Below, in pieces: positions 24,947 through 32,503 of a stretch of DNA of 35,322 nucleotides. Every line of letters begins with the position of its first letter. Position 1 is the stretch's first letter. This stretch comes from Gemmatimonadales bacterium (GTDB lineage: Bacteria; Gemmatimonadota; Gemmatimonadetes; Longimicrobiales; Gaopeijiaceae): assembly GCA_007695195.1 (NCBI GenBank), contig REEG01000131.1, positions 1 to 35,322 of the forward strand, given 5' to 3'. Under the pieces are notes generated by a model. The model had not been told where the DNA came from. It saw only the letters and a program-made list of their open reading frames with translations, and ran no database searches. The position numbers and the translations under genes are program-made.

Positions 24947-26163
24947 GTGGCCAGGTCCGTGGGCCACACCACCGCCTTCTCGCCATCCTGCCACTGGATG
25001 GTCACCCCCTGATTGGCGATCTGGTACCCTCGCTCATCCACGGCGAAGGGCCCGAAGACGGTGGTGGTCTCCAACCCCAGGAGGGTGTCGCGCACCGCCG
25101 TATCGTCCAGCGTCCCGGCTCCTTCCACCGCCAGGGCCAGGAGGCGGCAACTGGCATAGGCGCCGGCGGCATGGAAGCTGGGCATCCGGCCGAACGCCTC
25201 CCGGTACGCCTCGGTGAATTCGGTGATGCCCGGGTGGGGAAGGCTCGGCTCCCAGGCCGACAGCCCGTACACGAACTCGGCGTCGGGCCCCAGCGCCTCC
25301 TGGAACTCCACCACCGCCCCGGACGTCCCGAACATCTCCACATCAATTCCCGCGGCCTTCATCTGGCGGGTCACGGTGATGAAGTCACCCAGCGCCGACG
25401 CCGCCATGGCCAGCACCTGGGTGCCCTCGGCCGCCATCCGCTCCAGGATCGGTCCGAAGTCCTCGGTGCCGCTGGGGTAGGTCTCGTCCAACACCACCGT
25501 CATCCCCCGCTCCCGGGCCCGCTCCGCCGCGCCGGCTCCGGCCGCCCGGGGGAAGAGCTGATCCTCCTGGAGTACGGCCACGCGCTCGAGTCCCGCCTCG
25601 GCCCCGAGCTCCACCAGCCCCGCCAGGAAGAGCTCAGCCGGCGGCAGGACCATGAAGAGGTACTCCCGCCCCTGCTCCCAGATGGAGGAAGTCGCCGCCA
25701 GGGGTGAGATGTGCACCCGCCCATGGCGCTCCGTCACAGGTGCCACCGCCTCGGTGAGGGTGGACCCGTAGGGCCCCAGGATCAGGTCCACACCCTCCTC
25801 GGTGATGAGCTGCTCATAGAGCTCCGGAGCCCGCTCCGAGTCCGAGCCGTCGTCGTGGATCCGGAATTCCACCCGCCGTCCCAGGAGGCCGCCCTCGGCA
25901 TTGAGGTGCTCGCCGCAGAGGAGATAGCCGTCCCGAGCCGGGATCCCCTGGGTGGCGTACGCCCCGCTCTCGGACATGGTGGCCCCGATGACGATAGGAT
26001 CATCCTGGTCCGGAGCGATCCGGGCCGGAACCTCGGCTTCGGGAGGCAGGGGCTCGGCGCCGGGATCCGGCGCGTCCGCCTCCCCGCAGGCAACGACGAA
26101 GAGAACCGGAAGGGCAAGGATGCCCCGAACAAGCCATCGTGAAGAAGAAGACAGGGAGGCCAT
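24901..26163 (-). CDS. LivK-type periplasmic substrate-binding lipoprotein (Peripla_BP_6)
   Basis: Ligand-binding component of a branched-chain amino acid-type ABC system, or a stand-alone sensor. The 420-aa product starts at ATG 26163 with signal peptide and lipobox VVAC near residue 26. A Pro/Glu-rich linker follows, then the type I periplasmic-binding fold: IVIGATMSESGAYATQG, GGLLGRRVEFRIHDDGSD, VDLILGPYGSTLTEAVAPV, VAVLQEDQLFPRAAGAGA and YGLSAWEPSLPHPGITEFTEAY. No permease or ATPase gene is adjacent, so it is an orphan here. An ATG at 26211 would overlap the upstream gene and push the signal away from the N-terminus. The last codons are duplicated beyond vapBC. Confidence 0.88.
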   Translation of the reverse strand: MASLSSSSRWLVRGILALPVLFVVACGEADAPDPGAEPLPPEAEVPARIAPDQDDPIVIGATMSESGAYATQGIPARDGYLLCGEHLNAEGGLLGRRVEFRIHDDGSDSERAPELYEQLITEEGVDLILGPYGSTLTEAVAPVTERHGRVHISPLAATSSIWEQGREYLFMVLPPAELFLAGLVELGAEAGLERVAVLQEDQLFPRAAGAGAAERARERGMTVVLDETYPSGTEDFGPILERMAAEGTQVLAMAASALGDFITVTRQMKAAGIDVEMFGTSGAVVEFQEALGPDAEFVYGLSAWEPSLPHPGITEFTEAYREAFGRMPSFHAAGAYASCRLLALAVEGAGTLDDTAVRDTLLGLETTTVFGPFAVDERGYQIANQGVTIQWQDGEKAVVWPTDLATAEPRFPTPPWAERE

Positions 26164-26170
26164 GACGGGC

Positions 26171-26791
26171 TCAGAGGGTTCGAGTGCAGAAATACCAGTC
26201 GGTGCAGTCATCTGGACCGTTCATCCGGGCCTCGGCCTGCTCGACGGTGGTGGGCGGCGGGACGAGCACCGGATCCCCTTCTTCCCACCCCTCGGGGGTG
26301 GCGACCCGGTGCGTATCCGCCGTCTGCAGCGCCTTCACCAGACGGACGAGTTCGGTAACCGACCGGCCGCACGTGTTGGGGTAGTAGATCATGGCCCGGA
26401 TGAACCCCTCCGGATCGATGATGAAGGAGGCGCGCACGGGCGACGTGTCCGACGAGCCGGGGTGGATCATTCCGTAGGCGTATGCCACCTGCATGGAAAG
26501 GTCGTCGATGATGGGAAAGGGGATCTCCACCTCGAACCTGTCGCGAATGCTCCGGATCCAGGCCAGATGGGAAAAGGTACTGTCGACGGAGAGGCCCAGA
26601 AGCTCGGTGTTCAACGCGTCGAACTGGGGCTTGGCACGAGCGAAGGCGATGAACTCGGTGGTGCACACGGGGGTGAAGTCACCCGGATGTGAGAAGAGGA
26701 GCAGCCACTTCCCATGGTAGTCCGATAGGCGGCGCACTCCGTCGGTGGTGTGTGCCTCGAAGTGCGGAGCCGGTTCGTTGAGGCGTGGCAT
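26171..26791 (-). CDS. Peroxiredoxin, Prx6/archaeal thiol-peroxidase type
   Basis: Reduces hydrogen peroxide and organic peroxides. The 206-aa product starts MPRLNEPAPHF, where the family normally begins. The frame is open 297 bp further up but that stretch is low-complexity and unlike the family. The peroxidatic cysteine is Cys43 in DFTPVCTTEF. The C-terminal arm carries Cys196 and Cys202 (DDCTDWYFC), the pair seen in archaeal-type enzymes that form decamers. FIIDPEGFIRAMIYYPNTCGRSV holds the conserved active-site Arg. There is no signal peptide, so it is cytosolic. Its stop lies 7 bp before the LivK-like start. The 220 bp upstream (26792-27011) show no gene. Confidence 0.92.
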   Translation of the reverse strand: MPRLNEPAPHFEAHTTDGVRRLSDYHGKWLLLFSHPGDFTPVCTTEFIAFARAKPQFDALNTELLGLSVDSTFSHLAWIRSIRDRFEVEIPFPIIDDLSMQVAYAYGMIHPGSSDTSPVRASFIIDPEGFIRAMIYYPNTCGRSVTELVRLVKALQTADTHRVATPEGWEEGDPVLVPPPTTVEQAEARMNGPDDCTDWYFCTRTL

Positions 26792-27011
26792 GACCAGCGG
26801 AGGACGGGTGGACGCAGGTGCAAGCGTGTGGGGGTTGTTCCCCGCCGGTGCCGACGAGGGGACCTGATCCAACGGTGGTGAGTGGAACGTGTCCAATGGA
26901 TCTCCGGACTGAAAGGGATTTGGGTAGGATGGCGAGCCTATCGGGAGGACCGCACGCATCGAGGCGGAAAGGGATACCCCAGACTCCTCATGGCAGCCGC
27001 TCATCCGAGCG

Positions 27012-27545
27012 CTACCGGTAATTTCCGAACTGCAGTTCCACACCGAAATCCTCGCTCTTGAGGAAGGCGATGACCTCCTGGAGGGCATCCCGCTCAGGGC
27101 TCGTGACCCGAAGTTCTTCGCCCTGGATCTGGATCTGCACCTTCTTGAGCTTGAGGGCCTTCACCCGCTTCACGATCTCCTTGGCGGTGTCGGACGGGAT
27201 GCCCTGCTTGAGGCTCACCACCTGCCGGGCCCGACCCATGGTCCCCAGGTCCACCTCACCTTCATCCAGGTTCTTCAGAGGTACCCCGCGCTTGGCCAGC
27301 TTCGAGACCAGGATCTCGTAGAGGGCCTTGAGCCGGTACTCGTCGTCCGCATCCAGTTTGACGGCCCCGGCTTCCCGGTCGAAGTCGAGGATCACGTCGG
27401 CGCCCTTGAAATCATAGCGCTGAGCCGACTCCTTGCGGGCCTGGTTGACGGCGTTGTCCACCTCCTGCAGATCCACGCCTGTGGAGACATCGAAAGAGTG
27501 GTTCTTGGCCATGGTCAGTTGGTTGGGGTTCGAGTCCGGATTCAT
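27012..27545 (-). CDS. yajQ: YajQ-family nucleotide-binding protein
   Basis: Members bind nucleotides, and the Xanthomonas relative binds cyclic di-GMP. The 177-aa product matches the family throughout: SFDVSTGVDLQEVDNAVNQARKE, QRYDFKG, ADDEYRLKALYEILVSKLAKRGV, KQGIPSDTAKEIVKRVKALKLKKVQIQIQG, and the ending FGVELQFGNYR. The start at 27545 overlaps the stop of the upstream lipoprotein gene as ATGA. An internal ATG at 27512 (MAKNHSFDV) would give the more usual family length of 166 aa. Neither has a good ribosome-binding site, so coupled initiation at 27545 is slightly preferred. Cytosolic. Confidence 0.93.
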   Translation of the reverse strand: MNPDSNPNQLTMAKNHSFDVSTGVDLQEVDNAVNQARKESAQRYDFKGADVILDFDREAGAVKLDADDEYRLKALYEILVSKLAKRGVPLKNLDEGEVDLGTMGRARQVVSLKQGIPSDTAKEIVKRVKALKLKKVQIQIQGEELRVTSPERDALQEVIAFLKSEDFGVELQFGNYR

Positions 27546-28624
27546 GGATTTCGGGCTTCGGGTACACCAGCGGGAACCGAATCCCGGGGAATGCCCCGGG
27601 CCACCGTGATCTCTCCGATCCGCAGCGACTGGTCCACCGGTGAACCGTCACCAATGTAGGGCGCAACGAGGAGGTGCTGGAAGGCCATCTCCGGATGAAG
27701 GGCGGTGCGCATGAGGATCGAATCCGACGCCACCACCTCTTCCCCGTCCACCCAGAGGCGGATGCGCCCGTCCGGGACACCCCGTCCGTCCTGGATCGAA
27801 TTCAGCGCCAGGTAGGCCTCCACCAGACGCCATCCACCGCCCCCTCCGGGTCCATCCGCCGGCGCCGACTCCCGGAAGACGGGCCGGTCCGCCCGCCAGG
27901 CTCGGGAGCTGTACCAGCGCCCGGGTCCTGTGGGGAAACAGTCGCCGGCGTCCACCTCTCCCACCAGGCCGTTGCACGCCGCCACGGACCGATCCTCCCC
28001 AAAGGGAAAGGCCTCCACCGACCCGCCGTCACATCCCACCGCAACTCCGTCGTTGCGGCGAATGCAGGCCGGATTCACGTTGCGGGAATCCTGAAGGGCG
28101 ATGAGGGGCGTCCCTTCCACCTGTTCGACGTAGAGGGTAAGGTGGGTCCTGGCCGGTCCCACGAACCGGTGGTCGGCGTTGGTGAGGAAGTGGAATTCGT
28201 GGGGATGGTAGGGTCGACCCGACCCCACCCACCCGCTGTCGTACCGGATGCGTACCGTAAGATGCACGGCCTCCACGTCCGGGAAGGCCCGGCGACCCAG
28301 GATCCCGCCGGCGCATCCGGAGGCCCCGACATGGAACCGGCAGAGAAAGGCGCCGGGACTTCCGGTACCCGGAGCCCCCTCCGCCGCCAGGGTCGGCGTT
28401 CCCGTGTCATACCACCCTCTCGATTCGAGGTCGGCATCGGGAAAGACCTCACGGAAGAGAACCTCTCCGCGCCAGGCCGCCGCCGGGGTCTCCCACATGG
28501 CCGGTGGACCGTCGCCTTCCTGAGACGACTCCTGCGCCACCACGGCGAGTCCGTCGCTGCAGGCGGCAAGGCCGATAGGCAGGAAGAGGACGGAGGCGGC
28601 CCGACGCAGGAACGAGGGGATCAT
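27542..28624 (-). CDS. Predicted lipoprotein, unknown function (beta-rich)
   Basis: A 360-aa product starting at ATG 28624, with GGAAGAAG upstream. The N-terminus SFLRRAASVLFLPIGLAAC gives a lipobox at about residue 22. The mature protein is rich in strands, Trp, Asp and Gly (VEAVHLTVRIRYDSGWVGSG, HEFHFLTNADHRFVG, RTHLTLYVEQVEG, GRIRLWVDGEEVVASDSILMRT). This recalls concanavalin A-like or polysaccharide-lyase jelly-roll domains, but I cannot name a family. Several cysteines (CRFHVGASGC, PACIRRNDGVAVGC, CNGLVGEVDAGDC) suggest disulfides outside the cytoplasm. It overlaps yajQ by 4 bp and is divergent from the J-domain gene across 137 bp. Confidence 0.75.
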   Translation of the reverse strand: MIPSFLRRAASVLFLPIGLAACSDGLAVVAQESSQEGDGPPAMWETPAAAWRGEVLFREVFPDADLESRGWYDTGTPTLAAEGAPGTGSPGAFLCRFHVGASGCAGGILGRRAFPDVEAVHLTVRIRYDSGWVGSGRPYHPHEFHFLTNADHRFVGPARTHLTLYVEQVEGTPLIALQDSRNVNPACIRRNDGVAVGCDGGSVEAFPFGEDRSVAACNGLVGEVDAGDCFPTGPGRWYSSRAWRADRPVFRESAPADGPGGGGGWRLVEAYLALNSIQDGRGVPDGRIRLWVDGEEVVASDSILMRTALHPEMAFQHLLVAPYIGDGSPVDQSLRIGEITVARGIPRDSVPAGVPEARNP

Positions 28625-28710
28625 AGGCTTCTTCCGGATCGGGAGAAAGAGAACTTCACCACTACTCGCACCGTACCGAAACCGAGAGAATGGGGAAAGC
28701 CTCGGTAGGG

Positions 28711-28752
28711 ATGAATCACAAGAGATAAATCCCAAGGGATGAATCCCAAGGA
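28711..28752 (+). repeat. Three 14-bp tandem repeats in the leader of the J-domain gene
   Basis: Units ATGAATCACAAGAG, ATAAATCCCAAGGG and ATGAATCCCAAGGA follow each other exactly (28711-28724, 28725-28738, 28739-28752). The last runs into the ribosome-binding site AAGGAAGGAAG, ten bases before the ATG. Each unit carries a purine-rich, SD-like piece, so the array may affect ribosome loading or be an operator. Its function is not known. Confidence 0.7.
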
Positions 28753-28761
28753 AGGAAGACC

Positions 28762-29388
28762 ATGTCCGATCAGGACCAGATCGACCACTACGAAGTGTTG
28801 CAGGTGAGCCCTCGGGCCGACGGGGAAACCATCGAGCGGGTGTTCAGGCATCTGGCCAAGCGTCTCCACCCCGATAACACCCGGTCCGGGGACGTGGAGC
28901 GGTTCTCCCAGCTTGTGGCTTCGTACCGGGTCCTGTCGGATCCCGAGACACGGGCCCGCTACGATGCCGGGTACGACGACCTGCGGCGCCGGTCCTGGCA
29001 GCTCTTCGACCAGTCCGCCGCCACGTCGCGGGTCGAAGCCGACCGTCGCATCCGGCTCGGGATCCTCACCCTCCTCTACCAGGCAAGACGCCGGGATGTG
29101 GACCGTCCAGGCGTGGGAGAGCTCGAACTGGAGCGGATCCTGGACTGCCCTCCCGAGGTGCTCCGCTTCCATCTCTGGTACATGAAGGAGAGCGGGTGGC
29201 TGAACCGTCTGGATACAGGCCTCCTGGCCATCAGCCACCATGGGGTGAACCGCCTCCACGAAGAGGAGATCCCGTGGGAGAAGGGAGTCCACCGCCTGAA
29301 CCCCGCTCCCATCACCACGCCGCCCCGCCGGGAACGGGCAGACAACGGAGGCGACCCCGCCGGGAGCGCCGATTCCACCGAACGCTGA
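28762..29388 (+). CDS. J-domain (DnaJ-like) protein with a C-terminal winged-helix-like region
   Basis: A 208-aa cytosolic protein. The N-terminal J domain (residues 8-70: DHYEVLQVSPRADGETIERVFRHLAKRLHPDNT) has an intact HPD motif at 36-38, needed to stimulate a DnaK ATPase. The Gly/Phe and zinc-finger regions of true DnaJ are absent. Residues about 95-165 (RIRLGILTLLYQARRR ... CPPEVLRFHLWYMKESGWLNRL ... LAISHHGVNRLHEE) look like a winged helix, as in type III J-proteins that recruit DnaK to one client. A strong AAGGAAGG precedes the ATG. It converges on the SDR gene with only 2 bp between stops. Confidence 0.88.
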   Translation: MSDQDQIDHYEVLQVSPRADGETIERVFRHLAKRLHPDNTRSGDVERFSQLVASYRVLSDPETRARYDAGYDDLRRRSWQLFDQSAATSRVEADRRIRLGILTLLYQARRRDVDRPGVGELELERILDCPPEVLRFHLWYMKESGWLNRLDTGLLAISHHGVNRLHEEEIPWEKGVHRLNPAPITTPPRRERADNGGDPAGSADSTER

Positions 29389-29390
29389 GC

Positions 29391-30329
29391 CTACCCACCC
29401 CCTCCGGTCACCCGGTTCAGGATGCGCTCCGTCTCGTCCCATAGCTGCCGTGCAAGCACGGGGTCACGTCCGTGGGCCGAGGACTCGGCCGGATTGCAGT
29501 CGGCGAAGTAGGCCCCACTGATCTCCGCCGCCTCCGGATGCACGGCCACATAGCACTGGGTGGCGGCGCCCTGGGGCACGCTCTTCAACAGGAGAGGGCT
29601 GAAGGCAGCGAACAACCCTGCCGCGAAAGGGTTCAGGTGCCGGGCCAACCCGGTCTTGATGACCCCGGGATGCACGGCGTTCACCGTTTTTCCCGTGCCC
29701 TCCAGGCGGCGAGCCAACTCCCTAGCGTACAGGAGGTTCGCCAACTTGGACTGGCCGTAGAACTTCCAGGCATCGTAGCCCCGGGAACCGTCCAGATTCT
29801 GGAAATCGATGCCGCCCTTGGGCGTTCGCTGATGGGCCGTGCTGCTCAGCACCACGACCCTGGCTTCGTCGGAGAGAAGCCCCATGAGCCGGTCGGTGAG
29901 CAGAGCGTGCCCGATGTGGTTGGTGAAGAACTGCAGTTCGAGCCCGTGAGTGGTCTGTACCTTGGGCAGCGCCATGATGCCGGCGTTCAACATGAGCACG
30001 TCGATGGGTCGCCCCACCCCGGTCAGGGTGCGGGCGCAGGCCTCTACCGACTCGGGATCGGAGAGCTCGCATGCCACCGGGGTGGCCTGGTCCCGGGCTC
30101 CCACCTCGGCGGCCGCCCGCTCGGCCTTCTCCACGGTCCGGGCGGCGGCGATGATGTGAGCGCCCCGGGCAGCCAGGACCCGAAACGACTCCTGTCCAAT
30201 CCCTGAGTTGCACCCGGTGATGAGGATGGTCCGCCCGGAGAGATCCAGTCCGCGGGTCACGTCCTCGGCGGTGGATCCGTACCCGAAGCCGTTGGGGCCC
30301 GGGCGCTTCAGCTTGGCTACCAGTGACAT
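29391..30329 (-). CDS. Short-chain dehydrogenase/reductase (retinol dehydrogenase-like)
   Basis: NAD(P)-dependent oxidoreductase of 312 aa; substrate unknown. The Rossmann motif is TGCNSGIG (residues 38-45), with LNAGIMALP as the NAG motif. The catalytic Ser is in VVLSSTAHQ and the Tyr/Lys pair in YGQSKLANLL. The motif VHPGVIKTGLARHL and overall pattern resemble the retinol dehydrogenase/WW-domain oxidoreductase branch of the superfamily. ATG 30329 is chosen because GGGAG lies upstream and the protein then begins a few residues before the domain; the open frame further up overlaps the divergent receptor leader. Cytosolic. Confidence 0.92.
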   Translation of the reverse strand: MSLVAKLKRPGPNGFGYGSTAEDVTRGLDLSGRTILITGCNSGIGQESFRVLAARGAHIIAAARTVEKAERAAAEVGARDQATPVACELSDPESVEACARTLTGVGRPIDVLMLNAGIMALPKVQTTHGLELQFFTNHIGHALLTDRLMGLLSDEARVVVLSSTAHQRTPKGGIDFQNLDGSRGYDAWKFYGQSKLANLLYARELARRLEGTGKTVNAVHPGVIKTGLARHLNPFAAGLFAAFSPLLLKSVPQGAATQCYVAVHPEAAEISGAYFADCNPAESSAHGRDPVLARQLWDETERILNRVTGGGG

Positions 30330-30379
30330 GTCCGTTCGTACTCCCGTCCATCGGTGTGGGACTGGCCTTGGCGGTGATG

Positions 30380-30385
30380 TATAAT
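30380..30385 (+). promoter_or_regulatory. TATAAT -10-like element upstream of the BtuB-like receptor gene
   Basis: A perfect TATAAT lies 192 bp before the receptor ATG in an otherwise GC-rich divergent region. No convincing -35 sits 16-18 bp upstream. If used, the transcript would have a leader of about 185 nt that includes a direct 11-bp repeat (30442-30463) and a hairpin (30471-30496). Confidence 0.3.
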
Positions 30386-30441
30386 GGGCTGTGCCCGAAT
30401 CGGTGATTCTGGAAAACCACTCGCATGAGGCACCGAACAAC

Positions 30442-30463
30442 CGGGTGTCCATCGGGTGTCCAT
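30442..30463 (+). repeat. 11-bp tandem repeat in the receptor leader
   Basis: CGGGTGTCCAT occurs twice in tandem (30442-30452 and 30453-30463), upstream of the BtuB-like receptor gene. It could be an operator half-site pair or simple slippage; nothing further can be said from sequence. Confidence 0.6.
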
Positions 30464-30470
30464 GGGTCGT

Positions 30471-30496
30471 GGGAAGGTGCCCTGAAGGCTCTTCCC
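30471..30496 (+). other. Hairpin in the leader of the BtuB-like receptor gene
   Basis: GGGAAG pairs with CTTCCC, and inside it GCC pairs with GGC around the loop CTGAA. The structure lies about 80 nt before the receptor ATG. It lacks the conserved boxes of the cobalamin riboswitch, so I list it only as a candidate leader structure. Confidence 0.3.
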
Positions 30497-30576
30497 ATGG
30501 ACCCGTCTGCGCCCTCTGCGTTCCCTTACGCCGTCGCCGCACCTGCATCCTGCCACTCGTTCCCCACGCCTCGGCC

Positions 30577-32502
30577 ATGAACGCCATGATCCCTTTTCGG
30601 CTCCTATCCGCAGGCATCCGACGTCATCCGGTGACGGCGAACCCACTGCCGGCGAGCCTACTGCTCCTGGCCACGGGCCTCCTGATCCCGGCCATGGCGC
30701 CGGCTGTGGCCCAGACCCCGGCGGACTCCGTCCCCACCTTCCAGGGTGACACGCTCCATGTGGGCGACACGCTCCATGTGGGCGACACGCTCCATGTGGT
30801 GGGCACGCGGGTCAGCGCCGACCTCCCCGAGCGGACCCGTGCCGTCCAGATCCTGCACCGGGCCGAGTTGGAGCGGTCTCCGGCCCGCAATGCGGTGGAA
30901 CTTCTGAGCTGGGTCACCGGCGCCGATCTGGGAGCCAGGTCCCGGGCCCAGGCGGACCTCTCCCTTCGGGGCGCCGGCTTTGAGCAGACGCTGATCCTGG
31001 TGGACGGGGTCCGGATGAACGATCCCCAGACCGGCCATTTCAACCTGGATCTGGCCCTTCCCCTGGACGAGGTGGAGCGAATCGAGATCCTGCGGGGACC
31101 GGCCTCGTCCCTCTACGGAAGCGACGCCGTGGGGGGGGTGGTGAACCTGGTGACCCGTGGGGGCCCGGGGTGGAGTGTGCGGGGCGAAGGGGGCTCCTTC
31201 GGATCGGCAACGGTGGGTGGGGGCGGATCTGTGGAGCTGCCGGGTGCGGCCCGGCTCCGTCTGAGCGGAGAGTGGGACCGCACCGATGGCCACCGGCCGG
31301 GAACCGATGCCGAGTCCCGATTGGGGCAGGCCAACCTCCGGATGCCCCTGGGGGGAGGTGAGCTGCGAGCCCAGGCCGGCGTGGGAGACCGGGCCTTCGG
31401 CGCCCGGGACTTCTACGCCGTCTTCGATTCCTTCGAGGAGACCCGCACCACGACCCTGGGCGTGGGATGGCGTTCCGACCCCACCCGGCGCCTTATGGTG
31501 GAGCCCCGCGTGGACTGGCGGCGCCACGGCGACGACTTCCTCCTGGAGCGGGACAACCCGGCGGGATTCCGGAACGTCCATACCTCGGAGCGGCACGGTG
31601 GCGAACTCACCCTCCGGACCCGGGCCCATCCGCGCATGGGCATCGCCTGGGGTGGCGGCGCCTGGCGTGAAACCCTCTCCAGCACCGGTCTGGGCGAGCG
31701 GGAAGAAGGGCGCCAGGCCCTCTTCGCCGAGGCGGACATCACGCTACCGGGAGCCGTCCGCACCGCGCTGGGGCTCCGACTGGATCGCCACGACCTCTGG
31801 GGCACTGCGGTCTCGCCGTCGGTGGCCGCCGGATGGGAGGTGCGACCGGGACTCCGGTTCCGCGCCGCCCTGGCCGACGCCTTCCGCGGTCCCACCTGGA
31901 CCGAAAGGCACTACACCGACCCGGCCCACCGCGCCCGCCCCGACCTGGATCCCGAGCGGTCCCGCTCGGTGGAGGCCGGGGTGCGACTGGAATCGGCCAT
32001 GGGGACCCACGTGGACCTCACCCTCTTCCGCCGGAGCAGCCGCGACCTCATCGATTGGGCCCGCCCACTCAACGACCCCTCGGCCCTCTGGGAAACCCGG
32101 AATCTCACCCGGGCCGTCTTCCGGGGCGCCGAAGTGGATGCCGCCTGGACACCTGCCGACGGAACGACGCTCCGGGTGGGGGCGACGCTCCTCTCCCTGG
32201 ATGCCGTGGCGCCTGGAGACCTCCTCTCCAAGTACGCCCTACGACCCCTCACGGAGCAGTTCACCGTGGCGCTGGACCAGCGAGTAGGCGGGCGCCTGGG
32301 CCTGTCCCTCCGCGGGATTCACGGCCGACGCCCGGGGGAGAGGGACTGGCGGGAAGTGGACCTGCGCCTGGAAGCCCCCCTGGCCGGGGCCCGCTGGCAC
32401 CTGGATCTCCGGAACCTCCTGGGGTCGGACCACCCGGACCTCACCGGAAACGCCGTACCCGGTCGGGCAGTGTACCTGGGGGTCCGCTTCGCCGGGGGCT
32501 GA
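30577..32502 (+). CDS. TonB-dependent receptor, BtuB-like, with triplicated TonB-box-like motif
   Basis: Outer-membrane TonB-dependent transporter of 641 aa, the length of vitamin B12/siderophore-type receptors. ATG 30577 leads to a signal peptide (SLLLLATGLLIPAMAPAVAQ); ATG 30586 is an alternative, and neither has a clear ribosome-binding site. After the signal, GDTLHV is repeated three times and runs into VVGTR, aligning with the BtuB TonB box (DTLVVTANR). The plug follows: LLSWVTGADLGARSRAQADLSLRG, TLILVDGVRMNDPQTG, EVERIEILRGPASSLYGSDAVGGVVNLVTR. The 22-strand-type barrel ends AVYLGVRFAGG. Cobalamin as substrate is a guess from similarity. It converges on the next gene with a 1-bp gap. 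Confidence 0.9.
   Translation: MNAMIPFRLLSAGIRRHPVTANPLPASLLLLATGLLIPAMAPAVAQTPADSVPTFQGDTLHVGDTLHVGDTLHVVGTRVSADLPERTRAVQILHRAELERSPARNAVELLSWVTGADLGARSRAQADLSLRGAGFEQTLILVDGVRMNDPQTGHFNLDLALPLDEVERIEILRGPASSLYGSDAVGGVVNLVTRGGPGWSVRGEGGSFGSATVGGGGSVELPGAARLRLSGEWDRTDGHRPGTDAESRLGQANLRMPLGGGELRAQAGVGDRAFGARDFYAVFDSFEETRTTTLGVGWRSDPTRRLMVEPRVDWRRHGDDFLLERDNPAGFRNVHTSERHGGELTLRTRAHPRMGIAWGGGAWRETLSSTGLGEREEGRQALFAEADITLPGAVRTALGLRLDRHDLWGTAVSPSVAAGWEVRPGLRFRAALADAFRGPTWTERHYTDPAHRARPDLDPERSRSVEAGVRLESAMGTHVDLTLFRRSSRDLIDWARPLNDPSALWETRNLTRAVFRGAEVDAAWTPADGTTLRVGATLLSLDAVAPGDLLSKYALRPLTEQFTVALDQRVGGRLGLSLRGIHGRRPGERDWREVDLRLEAPLAGARWHLDLRNLLGSDHPDLTGNAVPGRAVYLGVRFAGG
30745..30798 (+). repeat. 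Three 18-bp in-frame repeats encoding GDTLHV
   Basis: Copies at 30745-30762, 30763-30780 and 30781-30798 differ at a single base (GGT against GGC for the first Gly). Because the unit is 18 bp the frame is kept and the protein gains two extra copies of a TonB-box-like hexapeptide. Near-identity suggests a recent expansion. Confidence 0.9.
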
Positions 32503-32503
32503 C

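Noticed and set aside
26792-27088. A 99-residue N-terminal extension of the peroxiredoxin.
   Set aside because: The stretch is low-complexity and overlaps yajQ. The family begins at MPRLNEPAP, which matches the internal ATG at 26791.
28711-28752. A minimal CRISPR array.
   Set aside because: The units are 14 bp, adjacent and without spacers; no cas gene is nearby. The same applies to the 21-bp units at 1533-1595.
30361-30576. Possible cobalamin riboswitch before the BtuB-like gene.
   Set aside because: I looked for the GCCACTG-type box and the conserved core around GGGAA and AGCC-GGA-ACC. Only a GGGAAGG stretch inside a simple hairpin is present, so the family cannot be supported.
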